Shown one piece after another: positions 51,194 to 60,363 of a stretch of DNA of 64,000 nucleotides; the stretch's first letter is position 1, and each line of letters begins with the position of its first letter. This DNA is from Mediannikoviicoccus sp037890055 (GTDB lineage: Bacteria; Bacillota; Clostridia; Tissierellales; Peptoniphilaceae). Made by a program: the position numbers and the translations under genes. Below the pieces are notes generated by a model that had not been told where the DNA came from, did not search any database, and saw only the letters and a list, made by a program, of their open reading frames with translations. The stretch is from assembly GCA_037890055.1 (NCBI GenBank), contig JBBKBD010000007.1; one strand, 5' to 3'.

Positions 51194-52339
51194 TTAAATG
51201 AAACCTTTGTCTTTAAGGATTGCTGTTGCTTTTTCATGGTTTGCTTCAGTAATCATTACGATTGGACCTGTACATCCCATACCACTTTCAGCGTAGATTC
51301 CTTCTTTCCAAAGAGCTTGTACTGCATCTTCTAGGTCAAGAATTTCAATTCCTGAAATAGAGTCAGTTACAACTTCTTTAGGAGGAGCTTCTACTGTTTC
51401 AGTTTCTTCAGCAGCTTCCTTCTTAGGTTGTAATGTTTCTATTACTTTATCATAAGATGCTTTTTCAACAGCTTTATATTCGTCAGCTTTAACTTTCATA
51501 AAGTTACCCATTACAAGGTCAGCAGCGTACTTAATTGCGTGAGCAACTACTGGAGCTCCTGATGCTCTTGAAACTATACAGATATTTCTATCAAAGTCTT
51601 TGCCAACTCCTGGACCGTATCCAAAGCCAGTTGCTTCATAGCTTCCGCCTGTTGAGAAAGCTGAGAATACTTTCATTAGGATATTACCTGTTAATGAGTC
51701 AGTAACACAAACATCTGGAACGCCTCTTAAGATATCATTACCTCTTAGTACAGCACCGCCATCAGCTCTTACTGATTCAGCTAATTCTAAGTCATATCCA
51801 TTTTCTATTAATGTTTCTAATGCTCTTTCAACTTGCTTTGCACCGTCAACGTTTAAAACGCCAACAGTTGGTGTTTCAATTCCTAAACTCTTAGCAACTG
51901 AAACACCTGCAATAGCATTTCTTAGCATTCCTTCAACTCTATTTAGAGATGAAGTACCAGTTGTTGTAGCAATAAGCATTTCTCTTCCTGTGCTAGGAGC
52001 AACAACTCTACCTATAGTAGAAACTCCAATAGGGAATGTGTAGTGCAATGTTACACAACCATCTATAACTTTTTTATCAAGTAACTCTTCCATTTTCTTA
52101 TGAGCTTCGTCTTCTGAAGAAACTTCATAAGTTTCTAAATCGCATCCTTCTTGTTTAGGTCCGATTAGAACAATGTCATAGGCTGGAGACTTTGCAAGTC
52201 TTGCAGCTTCCAACATGTTTTCTACACCATGTTCACTTCCTAATATTGTAAGACCTATTTTAGGTTTTTTAGCAAATGAACCACTTTCAATACCTTCAGC
52301 GATTTCTAAAAGAGCCTCTGCAATAATATTCTTAGGCAT
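51194..52339 (-). CDS. grdD: Glycine reductase protein C, alpha subunit
   Basis: Protein C converts carboxymethyl-selenoenzyme A to acetyl phosphate; the alpha subunit carries the thiol that accepts the acetyl group. It has 381 residues, with the essential Cys in GMGCTGPIVMI at residue 356, matching the Cys359 region of the Eubacterium acidaminophilum enzyme. A PlsX-like fold is suggested by SIGRVVAPSTGREMLIAT and AVLRGNDILRGVP. The ATG at 52339 follows AGGAGTGG, 10 bases after the grdC stop. It is the last gene of the grd operon. Confidence 0.95.
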   Translation of the reverse strand: MPKNIIAEALLEIAEGIESGSFAKKPKIGLTILGSEHGVENMLEAARLAKSPAYDIVLIGPKQEGCDLETYEVSSEDEAHKKMEELLDKKVIDGCVTLHYTFPIGVSTIGRVVAPSTGREMLIATTTGTSSLNRVEGMLRNAIAGVSVAKSLGIETPTVGVLNVDGAKQVERALETLIENGYDLELAESVRADGGAVLRGNDILRGVPDVCVTDSLTGNILMKVFSAFSTGGSYEATGFGYGPGVGKDFDRNICIVSRASGAPVVAHAIKYAADLVMGNFMKVKADEYKAVEKASYDKVIETLQPKKEAAEETETVEAPPKEVVTDSISGIEILDLEDAVQALWKEGIYAESGMGCTGPIVMITEANHEKATAILKDKGFI

Positions 52340-52349
52340 ATAACCACTC

Positions 52350-53891
52350 CTATTCTGCAAGCATATTAGATGCTAATTCTCTTAAGGATTCTCCGATTAT
52401 TTTCTTAATTTCGTCTCTTGATACTCCTGATCCTTCAGCTTCAGCTTCTTCTCCAGGGTTTCTTTCAGCAATGAATGAAACACCATCAAATAGGTTTGTA
52501 AGTCTTCCTAGGAATAGGGATCCTTTACCTATGAACATTACTCTGTTCTTGTCTCCTGTAGTAAGATCATCTATACAGAATCCTACATATGGTGCTCCTG
52601 AAGGAATATGTCCTTGAGTTGGTGCCCAACCAGGTAGTCCATAAGTTGTAGCAAATGATGGGATATCAGTTCTTTCTAATGCACCGCTCTTAACTCCTAG
52701 TGCAGCAATCATCTTGAAGTTTGCTTCTGGTACATTACCTGCTCCTGCTGGAACTGTAATATCAGGGTTTTGCATTTCTACTGAGAATGTATCTACATCT
52801 GTTATCTTTAGGTCAGCCTTATCTAAAGCGTTAGTAACTAATGAAGTCATAACAGCTTGAGGTGATGAACCTGTACCTACAGTATGCTTTCCTGTAATGT
52901 GAGTTCTTATGACAGGGGATACGCCGTCATTTTTAGATATAACAACTGCGAAAGTTCCTACAACGTCTTCAAGAACAGGATAATCTTTCTTAACGTGGTC
53001 TTTAGCGTTCATACCAAGTTTTGCAGTTGATCCACCTGCAACAACTAATACATTGTCATATACTCCAGCTTCAACTAATGCTGCAGCTTGAATAAATGAG
53101 TGGATAGGTGCAGCACAGAATCCTCTTGTGTCGGAACCTGATGCATTGTTTAATCCAACTTTTTCAGCGATAGCTTTTGCGAAGTTTCCACCACCTCTTT
53201 GGTTAACGTCTCCGCAGGCTTCTTCTGAACATTCTATAACATAATCTATCTCATCTTTAGTAATATTATCATGTGATTGGAATAAATAATCAGCACATAG
53301 TACAGCTGAAGCCTTAGAAACAAGGTTTTCAAACATTGTATGTGCGTTTAAGTTAACGTCAACGTCGTGAGCTTGTTTAACAAGTCCAACTAGTTTTCCG
53401 TCCATGTAAAGTCCTTCTGCCTTGTGTTCGTCAAGTAGGTGTTTGCTTGCTTCAATATCTGAAGGCTTAACCTTTGCGAAAGACTCAGCTAAATGTGGAT
53501 AGTTTTCTTCAAATTTAGGTTTTACAGATTCGATAAACTCTTCAGATAGTTCAACTAATTCAAAAGAGTCACAAATCTTAATAGCAGCGATAAATTCATC
53601 TTGTGGAACGATTTCACCGAACTTACCTTTTCTTTGACCTTTGCATTCTTTATCAAACCAAGGTAATTCGTAGTTGTTTAATTCTTCTGGTCTCATATTA
53701 CCAATATAAACTTGGTTTGGTAAATAATTTACAACTTCTTCATAACTTCTAATGTGATCTCCAACAACCTTCAAGAATTCTGAACCAGGGTTAGTAACTC
53801 TTTCAGTTGAAGTTGTAGAACCGTTTTGTATAATCATATCTGGTGTATGAATTAATACATATCCGGCACTCTTAAAAACAGGTAGTGTCAT
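52350..53891 (-). CDS. grdC: Glycine reductase protein C, beta subunit
   Basis: The second subunit of protein C, related to beta-ketoacyl-ACP synthase III; it takes part in acetyl phosphate release. It has 513 residues. Conserved stretches are SAGYVLIHTPDMIIQNGSTT near the N-terminus, SDTRGFCAAPIHSFIQAAAL with the active-site Cys, and GLPGWAPTQGHIPSGAPYVG late in the sequence. The GTCATAAAAAAACCTCC start region places GGAGG 8 bases before the ATG. An 83-base gap with a stable hairpin separates it from grdB. Confidence 0.95.
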   Translation of the reverse strand: MTLPVFKSAGYVLIHTPDMIIQNGSTTSTERVTNPGSEFLKVVGDHIRSYEEVVNYLPNQVYIGNMRPEELNNYELPWFDKECKGQRKGKFGEIVPQDEFIAAIKICDSFELVELSEEFIESVKPKFEENYPHLAESFAKVKPSDIEASKHLLDEHKAEGLYMDGKLVGLVKQAHDVDVNLNAHTMFENLVSKASAVLCADYLFQSHDNITKDEIDYVIECSEEACGDVNQRGGGNFAKAIAEKVGLNNASGSDTRGFCAAPIHSFIQAAALVEAGVYDNVLVVAGGSTAKLGMNAKDHVKKDYPVLEDVVGTFAVVISKNDGVSPVIRTHITGKHTVGTGSSPQAVMTSLVTNALDKADLKITDVDTFSVEMQNPDITVPAGAGNVPEANFKMIAALGVKSGALERTDIPSFATTYGLPGWAPTQGHIPSGAPYVGFCIDDLTTGDKNRVMFIGKGSLFLGRLTNLFDGVSFIAERNPGEEAEAEGSGVSRDEIKKIIGESLRELASNMLAE

Positions 53892-53915
53892 AAAAAAACC
53901 TCCATTGTAATTATA

Positions 53916-53942
53916 GCTTCTGCCCCAAAAAGGAGCAGAAGC
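53916..53942 (-). promoter_or_regulatory. Stem-loop in the grdB-grdC intergenic region
   Basis: GCTTCTGC / GCAGAAGC (8 bp, extended by CC/GG) without a following T-run on the minus strand. It may stabilise or process the grd mRNA, or act as a weak attenuator between the protein B and protein C genes. Confidence 0.55.
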
Positions 53943-53974
53943 ATTTTTAATTTTGTTATTTAAAAGATTAAAAA

Positions 53975-55285
53975 TTAATCTTCAAAAACTGTTTGACCAT
54001 CCACTGGAGTTGTTAAAGCCTTAAGAGCTTTTTCAACTAAGTGTCTTCTTAATTCTTTCTCTTCCTTAGGATCCAATGATGGGTTTCCTAATGGGTGAGG
54101 AATAGCTATTGTAGGTACTATTCTGTTAGCTCCTACTGTTAATGAGATAGGAACTACTGTACACATGTGAACTACAGGAATACCATATGCTTCGATACCT
54201 TTTACCATTGTTGCACCGCAACGTGTACAAGTACCTCACGTAGATGTTAAGATAACTGCATCTACGCCATCTGCTTTTAATTTTGCGCCGATTTCCTCAG
54301 CGAATCCCTTAGCAGATGCTACTGCTGTACCATTTCCTACTGTAGCATAGAAATGGTCATATATTTTTCCAATCTTACCTTCTTTTTCCATTTCTCTAAG
54401 AACGTCAACTGGAAGAACTCTATCTGCATCTTCATTTGCATAAGTTGGGTCATAACCACCGTGAGCTGTTTCATAAGTTGATTCATCAAGGTTATCAACT
54501 CCAGCGATTGAGTATTCACCATATTTAGAAGCTGATGAAGATTCGATTCTGTCAGGGTTTCCTTTTGGAACAATACCACCAGAAGTTACTAAAGCGATAG
54601 TAGCTTTTGATAGGTCTTTAATTGCTTCACCAGGTTCAACTCTGTCGAAAGTAGGCATTGGATATTCTGTAACGAATTCTTCACCTTTGATTTTCTTAAC
54701 AAGCATATCAACTGCTCTTTCAGAACCTCTTTTTTCAGCAAAGTAGTTAACTCTAACTCCTCTTTCGATATAACCTTCTTCTTCAGGTCCAAGAACTTCT
54801 TCGCCCTTAGCAAGCTTTTGAGCAAGCTTTGCAATAGCTGGAAGAGCCTTTCTCATACCTGCAGCTGAGTTAGCTGTAGAGATTATATATACGTCCTTCT
54901 TGAACATGTCTGCACCTGGGTTTTCAGGATACATACCTGTTATTGAAGGGATGTTTAATTCATCTTTAACCATTTTAGTTACAGTTCCTGCTGCAACTCC
55001 GTAACGTCCGGCGTTGAAAGCTGGTCCTGCGATAAATAGATCAGGTTCAAAAGATTTTATCATATCTAAAACCTCTTTACTTGCTGATTCCATATTTTCT
55101 CCGAAGTAACTGTCACCACAAACAACAGTACCTACTATTTCAAATCCTTCTCCTAGTTTGGCACTTAGTTGTTTACTAACTGGAGGTAACTCTTCAGCAA
55201 TAAAAGGCGCTATGTCGGCCTTTTCTTCGCCACCAATACCAGCAAAGAATTGGTTTATATAATGAACGACTTTAATGTTCGCCAT
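53975..55285 (-). CDS. grdB: Glycine reductase protein B, gamma subunit (selenoprotein, UGA read-through)
   Basis: The substrate-specific selenoprotein of protein B that binds glycine (with the GrdE pyruvoyl subunits) and passes the carboxymethyl group to GrdA. It has 436 residues with the in-frame TGA at 54236-54238 read as selenocysteine 350 in ILTSTUGTCTRCGATMVK, the family-conserved context. A hairpin 13 bases past the UGA would act as SECIS. The start ATG at 55285 follows AGGAGGAT. A normal gene caller splits it into 349- and 77-residue pieces. Confidence 0.96.
54210..54222 (-). promoter_or_regulatory. SECIS-like hairpin of grdB
   Basis: On the minus strand GTTGC-GGT-GCAAC forms a 5-bp stem with a GGU loop, 13 bases after the UGA. 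Stem sequence and distance closely parallel the fdhA element at 17685-17701. Confidence 0.75.
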
Positions 55286-55330
55286 TGATACATCCTCCTT
55301 TTTATAAGATTTTTTAAAATTCTACTCTAA

Positions 55331-55789
55331 TTATCCTCTGATGTCTTGCATTTCAGAAGTGATTTCGTCAACGTCAAGTACCATTTCCATCATACCGATT
55401 TGTTCATCGTAAACTTCTGGATCGAATTCTTCCTTCATAGGTTCTTCGATTACGTGGTAACATGCTAAGTTAAGTTCTACACCAGCTAGAGGACCAGCAA
55501 ATGTAGGGTCACCAGTTGTTACAGTTTCAGCTGCTAAACCTGCAGCTCCTGCCTCACCAGCACCTAGAATAACAACAAGATTTTCAGGACCATACTCTTC
55601 AGCAGCTTCCTTAATTCTCTTTTGGTTTTCTAAGTCCATGGCTCCGGCACTAGTTCAGACAAAGCACTCAGTAGATGCGAATATTACTTCTGTATTTGCA
55701 ACAGTGTTTACACACTCTTCAATAGCAGGAGCAGGGATTCCATCACGGTCGCCAACGATTATGATTTTTTTGTTTTCTAATAAACTCAT
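55331..55789 (-). CDS. grdA: Glycine reductase protein A (selenoprotein, UGA read-through)
   Basis: A small acidic selenoprotein that carries the carboxymethyl group as a selenoether from protein B to protein C. It has 152 residues with TGA at 55655-55657 read as selenocysteine 45 in the redox motif CFVU within STECFVUTSAGAMDLENQKR. The start is ATG at 55789 (MSLLENKKIIIVGDRDG) with AGGAGGAT upstream; the piece after the UGA alone would look like a 102-residue gene starting at the Met of GAMD. It lies between grdE and grdB. Confidence 0.96.
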
Positions 55790-55810
55790 GACATCCTCCT
55801 GTTTAATTTA

Positions 55811-55851
55811 TTTGTTTAGTTTAGTTGTTAGTTTTGTTTAGTTTAGTTGTT
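55811..55851. repeat. Tandem 19-bp direct repeat between grdE and grdA
   Basis: Two identical copies of TTTGTTTAGTTTAGTTGTT (55811-55829 and 55833-55851), 22 bp apart, in the 79-base gap between the grdE stop and the grdA start. Function unknown. Confidence 0.7.
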
Positions 55852-55868
55852 TAAGTTGTACGGTCGAA

Positions 55869-57155
55869 TTAATAACCTTTAGCAGTTAAATAATTGAAAC
55901 CTGTTTCGTTAGTTGCACCAGTTATAGCTTGAATTTCTACTAAGATAGTTCCATCTTCTCTTAGAGAACCCTTAGCTCCACCAGCTATAATGTCAACAAA
56001 TTCTATATGACCAATAATCTTGTCTAACTTAGGAAGTATAACCACTTGGTTAGCATTTCCACCAGTAACTACTGCGTTTGCTCTTTCGTCAGCGTCAGCT
56101 AATGATTGAGAAGCACCGTCTCTACCAGCATATTCGTCAGTTACGATTACAGTCTTAACATTCTTCATCTCGATCTTCTTGCAGTTCATGATTAAGTCTG
56201 TATCTGGGTTACCGAAACCTTCTTGAGATACGATAACTGCGTCTACTCCAAGGTATTCAACTAACTTTGCAGTCCAGTTTGAAGATCTTTCCTTATCCAT
56301 TAGATATACGTTCTCGTTAGTGATTATTACACCTAGGAAGTTGTAGTCTTTACCATGTCTTGCATAAAGGTCTTCTATAACTCCATTGTTTAAGTGAACG
56401 TATGTTGGGTTCTTATCGCATGCGGATACACAGTTACCACTTACGATTGCTCCATCCATAACTTCTGTTGGGTATAGGATTGTAGGTACTATTTGTTTAG
56501 CATCTACACCGTAAACGTATGTGTCATGTAGCAAACCTTGAGTTTGTAGCATGTATACATAAGCTACCTTTGGAAGATCAGGATATTCATTAATTTGCTC
56601 TAATAATGGTTTAGTTTCATAAGTTACTACTTCATCTGGAGTAAGATCTTTTGCAAGTCTTCCGATGTAATCAGCAGCCTTAAGACCAATCATTCTTATT
56701 GCGTTTTCGTGAACATGTTGCTTAATACCATCGATTGGCTCAGCTATAATAACTAAGTTTACAGTCTTTGAGAAAGGAGTGTATTTTGCACCTTCTCCAA
56801 CCATATCAATGATACCTTCTTGGAAACCAACTATCTTACCAGTAGTAACAACAGCCATTCCCTTAAGAGCATGTGTTCTACCTTGACCAACGGTATCAAC
56901 TTTATTAAGGATTCCAGGGAAAATTTCTCCAGGTCCTTCAACCTTAACTCTTGGTTCAAGAACGTCCTTAACAGGTGTTATTCTTACGCTTTCGCCAGGT
57001 CTTGCTATGTCAAAGTCAATTGACTTAACATGCTCGTCTCCGCCGACAGCTTCTAATAACTCATCCTTACTTACATAAAGGACACCGTCTTCGATTTTTG
57101 ATGAATCAGAAAATTGTATATCTTTTATAAAGATTTTACCTAATTCTAATTTCAT
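55869..57155 (-). CDS. grdE: Glycine reductase protein B, alpha/beta subunit precursor
   Basis: A precursor of the two pyruvoyl-containing subunits of protein B. Self-cleavage at Cys forms the pyruvoyl group that binds the glycine amino group. It has 428 residues from the ATG at 57155 (GGAGGTGTGG upstream), with the cleavage site in IVSGNCVSACDKNPTYVH, Cys at residue 242, the same position as in Eubacterium acidaminophilum. A longer frame to 57212 overlaps the non-coding leader and is not family-like. It is followed by the direct repeat and grdA. Confidence 0.95.
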   Translation of the reverse strand: MKLELGKIFIKDIQFSDSSKIEDGVLYVSKDELLEAVGGDEHVKSIDFDIARPGESVRITPVKDVLEPRVKVEGPGEIFPGILNKVDTVGQGRTHALKGMAVVTTGKIVGFQEGIIDMVGEGAKYTPFSKTVNLVIIAEPIDGIKQHVHENAIRMIGLKAADYIGRLAKDLTPDEVVTYETKPLLEQINEYPDLPKVAYVYMLQTQGLLHDTYVYGVDAKQIVPTILYPTEVMDGAIVSGNCVSACDKNPTYVHLNNGVIEDLYARHGKDYNFLGVIITNENVYLMDKERSSNWTAKLVEYLGVDAVIVSQEGFGNPDTDLIMNCKKIEMKNVKTVIVTDEYAGRDGASQSLADADERANAVVTGGNANQVVILPKLDKIIGHIEFVDIIAGGAKGSLREDGTILVEIQAITGATNETGFNYLTAKGY

Positions 57156-57212
57156 TCCACACCTCCGACTAAATTTTTTTATATAAAACACCACAATTGG
57201 TGATTTATTCAA

Positions 57213-58151
57213 TTAAAAGTTTTCATTTATATATTTTTCTGCGCTTATAGATGCTATTGCACCGTCAGCTGCAGCTGTGACAATTTGTCTTATAGGAGTT
57301 ACTCTAACATCTCCCACAGCAAAGACGCCAGGGATATCAGTTCTCATATCTCCGTCGGTGACTATATACCCATTTTCAAGATTTGTAAACCCATTTACTA
57401 AGTCTGAATTTGGCTTAGCACCGATGAATACGAAGACTCCCATAACAGGGTCACCATCTGTTTTAGAGATTTCAGTAATCTCTCCTGTAGAAGAATTTTT
57501 AAAAATCACCGAGTCAACAAAGTTTTCTCCTTTGATTTCTTGAATCTCTTCTTCAGGCAGGAAGTGAATTTTTTCATTCTTCCTTGCTCTCTCTAAGATA
57601 ACTGGAGTTACCTTTGAAAGATTTTTTCTATGAGCAAGATATACCTTTCTTCCAAACTTAGTAAGCTCTATGGCTTCTTCAAAAGCGGAATTACCACTTC
57701 CTATAACCACTATGTCTAAGTCTTTGAAGAAAGCTCCATCACAAGTTGCACAGTAAGAAACTCCCTTTCCAGAAAATTCCTCTTCGCCTGGCACATTTAG
57801 CTTTCTTGGTTTTGCTCCAGTTGCAATTACGATTGTCTTTGACTTGAAAGTATTTTTTTCGCATTCTACAGACTTAATTTTTTCATTAAAGTCTATCTTA
57901 ACAACTGTATCTGTTACAAACTCTGTACCAAAACTTTCCGCTTGCTCTTTGAATCTATTAGTAAGGGATAGGCCTGTTGGATTTTCTATTGAGCCTGGAT
58001 AGTTTTCAATGCTACCAGTAGAAAACATCTGCCCGCCCAAACTTTCTTTTTCGATAACTAGAGTTTTTAGATTTGCTCTTGAAGAGTATAGTGCACAGCT
58101 AAGTCCAGCTGGGCCGCCACCAATAACAATAATATCGTAAATATTATCCAT
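57213..58151 (-). CDS. trxB: Thioredoxin reductase
   Basis: An NADPH-dependent flavoenzyme that supplies electrons to glycine reductase through thioredoxin. It has 312 residues: an FAD motif GGGPAGLSCALYSSRA near 11-26, the redox-active disulfide CATC at 134-137, an NADPH motif GSGNSAFEEAIELTK, and a C-terminal FAD motif GVFAVGDVR. In grd operons a thioredoxin gene usually lies next to trxB; here none is found before grdE. The ATG follows GGAGGTAAC. Confidence 0.95.
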   Translation of the reverse strand: MDNIYDIIVIGGGPAGLSCALYSSRANLKTLVIEKESLGGQMFSTGSIENYPGSIENPTGLSLTNRFKEQAESFGTEFVTDTVVKIDFNEKIKSVECEKNTFKSKTIVIATGAKPRKLNVPGEEEFSGKGVSYCATCDGAFFKDLDIVVIGSGNSAFEEAIELTKFGRKVYLAHRKNLSKVTPVILERARKNEKIHFLPEEEIQEIKGENFVDSVIFKNSSTGEITEISKTDGDPVMGVFVFIGAKPNSDLVNGFTNLENGYIVTDGDMRTDIPGVFAVGDVRVTPIRQIVTAAADGAIASISAEKYINENF

Positions 58152-58162
58152 GTTACCTCCAA

Positions 58163-58531
58163 TTATCCAATTCTTTCTAATGCATTGTCAATCAAGTCCT
58201 TGTCAATGACTTGAAAGTCATCTAGGATATCTGCAGTCCATTTCCAGTCTTTGTTAGTCTTATAAAATTTTTCTGCAGTCTCAATTGCATTTTCTAAAAG
58301 ATTGACTGAGTCATAGTTAAGTTTATTCCCTTCTTTTAATACTATGGTTCTATAAACTGTTTCATATGGTTTAACAGAACCGTATAGGGGATGAGTTAGA
58401 ACTTCGTAACCTTGGTGAACAAGATCTCTTGTTTCCCTTAACACTGACAGATAATCTTCTTCTAAGTATCTCACTACATATCCTTCTTTTTCGAATCCTA
58501 AGAATTTAGGATTATTTGTAATAATTAGCAT
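58163..58531 (-). CDS. grdX: GrdX family protein
   Basis: A 122-residue protein of unknown function always tied to glycine/betaine/sarcosine reductase operons, usually as the first gene. It has the family's N-terminal NNPKFLGF and central GYEVLTHPLYGSVKPYETVY. The ATG at 58531 is preferred because AAGGAG is 5 bases upstream; GTG at 58537 is too close. It directly follows the glycine riboswitch leader. Confidence 0.9.
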   Translation of the reverse strand: MLIITNNPKFLGFEKEGYVVRYLEEDYLSVLRETRDLVHQGYEVLTHPLYGSVKPYETVYRTIVLKEGNKLNYDSVNLLENAIETAEKFYKTNKDWKWTADILDDFQVIDKDLIDNALERIG

Positions 58532-58579
58532 AGACACTCCTTATAAGATTAATCATTTATTAATTAGTTAAGGAAAAAT

Positions 58580-58617
58580 AAAAAAAACGACAATAGAATT
58601 TGCCTTATCCTCTGTCG
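58580..58617 (-). terminator. Riboswitch-linked terminator before grdX
   Basis: On the minus strand CGACA / TGTCG, extended by weaker pairs through the loop, is followed by eight T residues (GTTTTTTTTA). It sits between the glycine aptamer and the first grd gene, so it is the likely expression platform. Confidence 0.75.
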
Positions 58618-58735
58618 CGTACTTCAGAACTCAGTCCCATCACAGTCCTTTTACCTGAGAATTTCGAAAACTATTGGCGAAAGTTTCCTTGTCCCTTCGG
58701 TGCCGAAGTCTCTCCCGTGATGTTCATACCGATAA
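58618..58735 (-). promoter_or_regulatory. Glycine riboswitch, single aptamer
   Basis: Read on the minus strand, the conserved glycine-aptamer elements are present in order: GGGAGAGACT, CACCGAAGGGACAAG, an internal hairpin, TTCTCAGGTAAAAGGACTG. Outer P1 pairing is CATCAC with GTGATG. Only one aptamer is visible rather than the common tandem pair. With the terminator downstream, glycine binding probably allows read-through into the glycine reductase genes. Confidence 0.9.
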
Positions 58736-58765
58736 TATTTAGTTATTTCCTTAACTTGCACTATA

Positions 58766-58794
58766 ATAATATCATCAGAAATTAAAAAAGTCAA
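58766..58794 (-). promoter_or_regulatory. grd operon promoter
   Basis: On the minus strand TTGACT (58789-58794) and TATTAT (58766-58771) with a 17-base spacer. The leader of about 220 bases begins just before the glycine aptamer. Confidence 0.75.
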
Positions 58795-58953
58795 CGAAAT
58801 TTGATGAAATACGCCAATATTTATTTAAAATATTACAAAAAAGTCAAAAATAGAAAAAATTAACAATAAATAAATTTAAAGCTTTAATGTTTTCGCAATT
58901 TACATTACACTTAATACATGAACTTAGAATTAATTTAAAGATGGGAGATAGAA

Positions 58954-60363
58954 ATGCAAAAGAAAGATCTGTTTAAAAAGATACCTCAAGTTGAAGAGAT
59001 TTTAAAAAATTCTAGAACAGAAGAGCTGGACTACTCAAGAGTTTTAAAAACGAAAGCGACGAGAGAAGTGCTAGAGGACATAAGAAATAAAATTATTCAG
59101 TGTAAAGAAGAAGATGCAGAAAAACTTTCTACAGAGATTAATGATGAAAATATTATTATAAAGGTAGAGGAAAGACTTTACAAAGAATTTTCTCCTTCCT
59201 TATTAAAGGTAATAAATGGAACAGGAACCATACTTCATACAAATTTAGGAAGGTCGTTACTAGATGACTCTATAAAGGAAGATATTTGGAATATAATTTC
59301 AAGTTACTCCAACCTTGAGTATGATATTGCAGAAGGTAAGAGAGGCTCTAGATACTCCCATGTAACAAAAATGATTAAACTTCTTTTTGGAGTGGAGGAT
59401 GCTCTCATAGTAAATAACAATGCAGCGGCGGTGTTCTTGGTTCTAAATACTTTTGCCAAGGACAAAGAAGCCATAGTTTCAAGGGGCGAACTTGTAGAAG
59501 TTGGCGGTGCTTTTAGAATACCTTCCGTAATGGCCATGAGTGGAGCAAACCTTGTGGAAGTTGGATCAACTAATAAGACGAGAGTAGAGGACTACGAAGA
59601 AGCTATTACAGAGGAAACTGCTGTTTTAATGAAGGTTCACACTTCAAACTACAAATTAATTGGCTTTACCGATGCGGTTTCAAATAGGGAATTAAAAGAA
59701 CTGGGTGACAAATATGACATTCCAGTAATGGAAGACTTGGGCAGTGGAGTTTATTTTAATATGGAAGAGTATGGACTTCCCCACGAGCCGACCATATCAG
59801 AGTCAATTAAGTCAGGAATTGATTTAATAACTTTCAGTGGTGACAAATTACTGGGAGGACCTCAAGCGGGAATCATCGTTGGAAAGAAAGAATATATAGA
59901 CAAGATGAAGAAGAATCAAATTCTTAGGGCGTTAAGAGTGGATAAGTTTACACTTGCGGCGCTAGAATGCACCATCAGAATGTACTTTGACGAAGAAAAG
60001 GCGAAAAAGCATATTCCAACTATTAGGATGATAACACTTACTCCTGAAGAACTTTTTGAAAAAGCGCATGTGCTCAAAGGAAAAATAGACAGTAGAGATA
60101 GTAGGATTAATGTATATATAGAAGATGGAAAGTCAACGGTAGGAGGAGGCTCCATGCCGGGAGAGGAGTTTGACTCCAAGGTAATCGTCTTAAGTGGCGA
60201 TGGATTAACTGCAGACAAAATCGAAGAGACATTAAGACTTTCTTCATCACACATTATAGGAAGAATAAAAGACGACAAGTACATGCTTGACTTAAGAACT
60301 TTAAACGACAAAGATTTTGATACAATAGCTGAAGAAATAGAGAACTGTTTTCCAAGGAGATAA
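58954..60363 (+). CDS. selA: L-seryl-tRNA(Sec) selenium transferase
   Basis: A PLP enzyme converting seryl-tRNA(Sec) to selenocysteyl-tRNA(Sec) with selenophosphate. It has 469 residues, normal length, with INGTGTILHTNLGRSLL near 87-103, and the PLP lysine in ITFSGDKLLGGPQAGIIVG near 290-308. The start is ATG at 58954 with GATGGGAGAT upstream. It is divergent from the grd operon and overlaps selB by one base at its stop. selD is not in the window. Confidence 0.97.
   Translation: MQKKDLFKKIPQVEEILKNSRTEELDYSRVLKTKATREVLEDIRNKIIQCKEEDAEKLSTEINDENIIIKVEERLYKEFSPSLLKVINGTGTILHTNLGRSLLDDSIKEDIWNIISSYSNLEYDIAEGKRGSRYSHVTKMIKLLFGVEDALIVNNNAAAVFLVLNTFAKDKEAIVSRGELVEVGGAFRIPSVMAMSGANLVEVGSTNKTRVEDYEEAITEETAVLMKVHTSNYKLIGFTDAVSNRELKELGDKYDIPVMEDLGSGVYFNMEEYGLPHEPTISESIKSGIDLITFSGDKLLGGPQAGIIVGKKEYIDKMKKNQILRALRVDKFTLAALECTIRMYFDEEKAKKHIPTIRMITLTPEELFEKAHVLKGKIDSRDSRINVYIEDGKSTVGGGSMPGEEFDSKVIVLSGDGLTADKIEETLRLSSSHIIGRIKDDKYMLDLRTLNDKDFDTIAEEIENCFPRR

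Noticed and set aside
53975..54208. A stand-alone 77-residue gene after grdB
   Set aside because: It is the C-terminal part of grdB after the selenocysteine codon.
55331..55639. A stand-alone 102-residue gene starting at the Met of GAMDL
   Set aside because: It is the part of grdA after the UGA; the true start with a strong ribosome binding site is at 55789.
58618..58760. Second glycine aptamer (tandem riboswitch)
   Set aside because: Only one set of conserved aptamer motifs is visible in the leader; the remaining bases are too few for another full aptamer.
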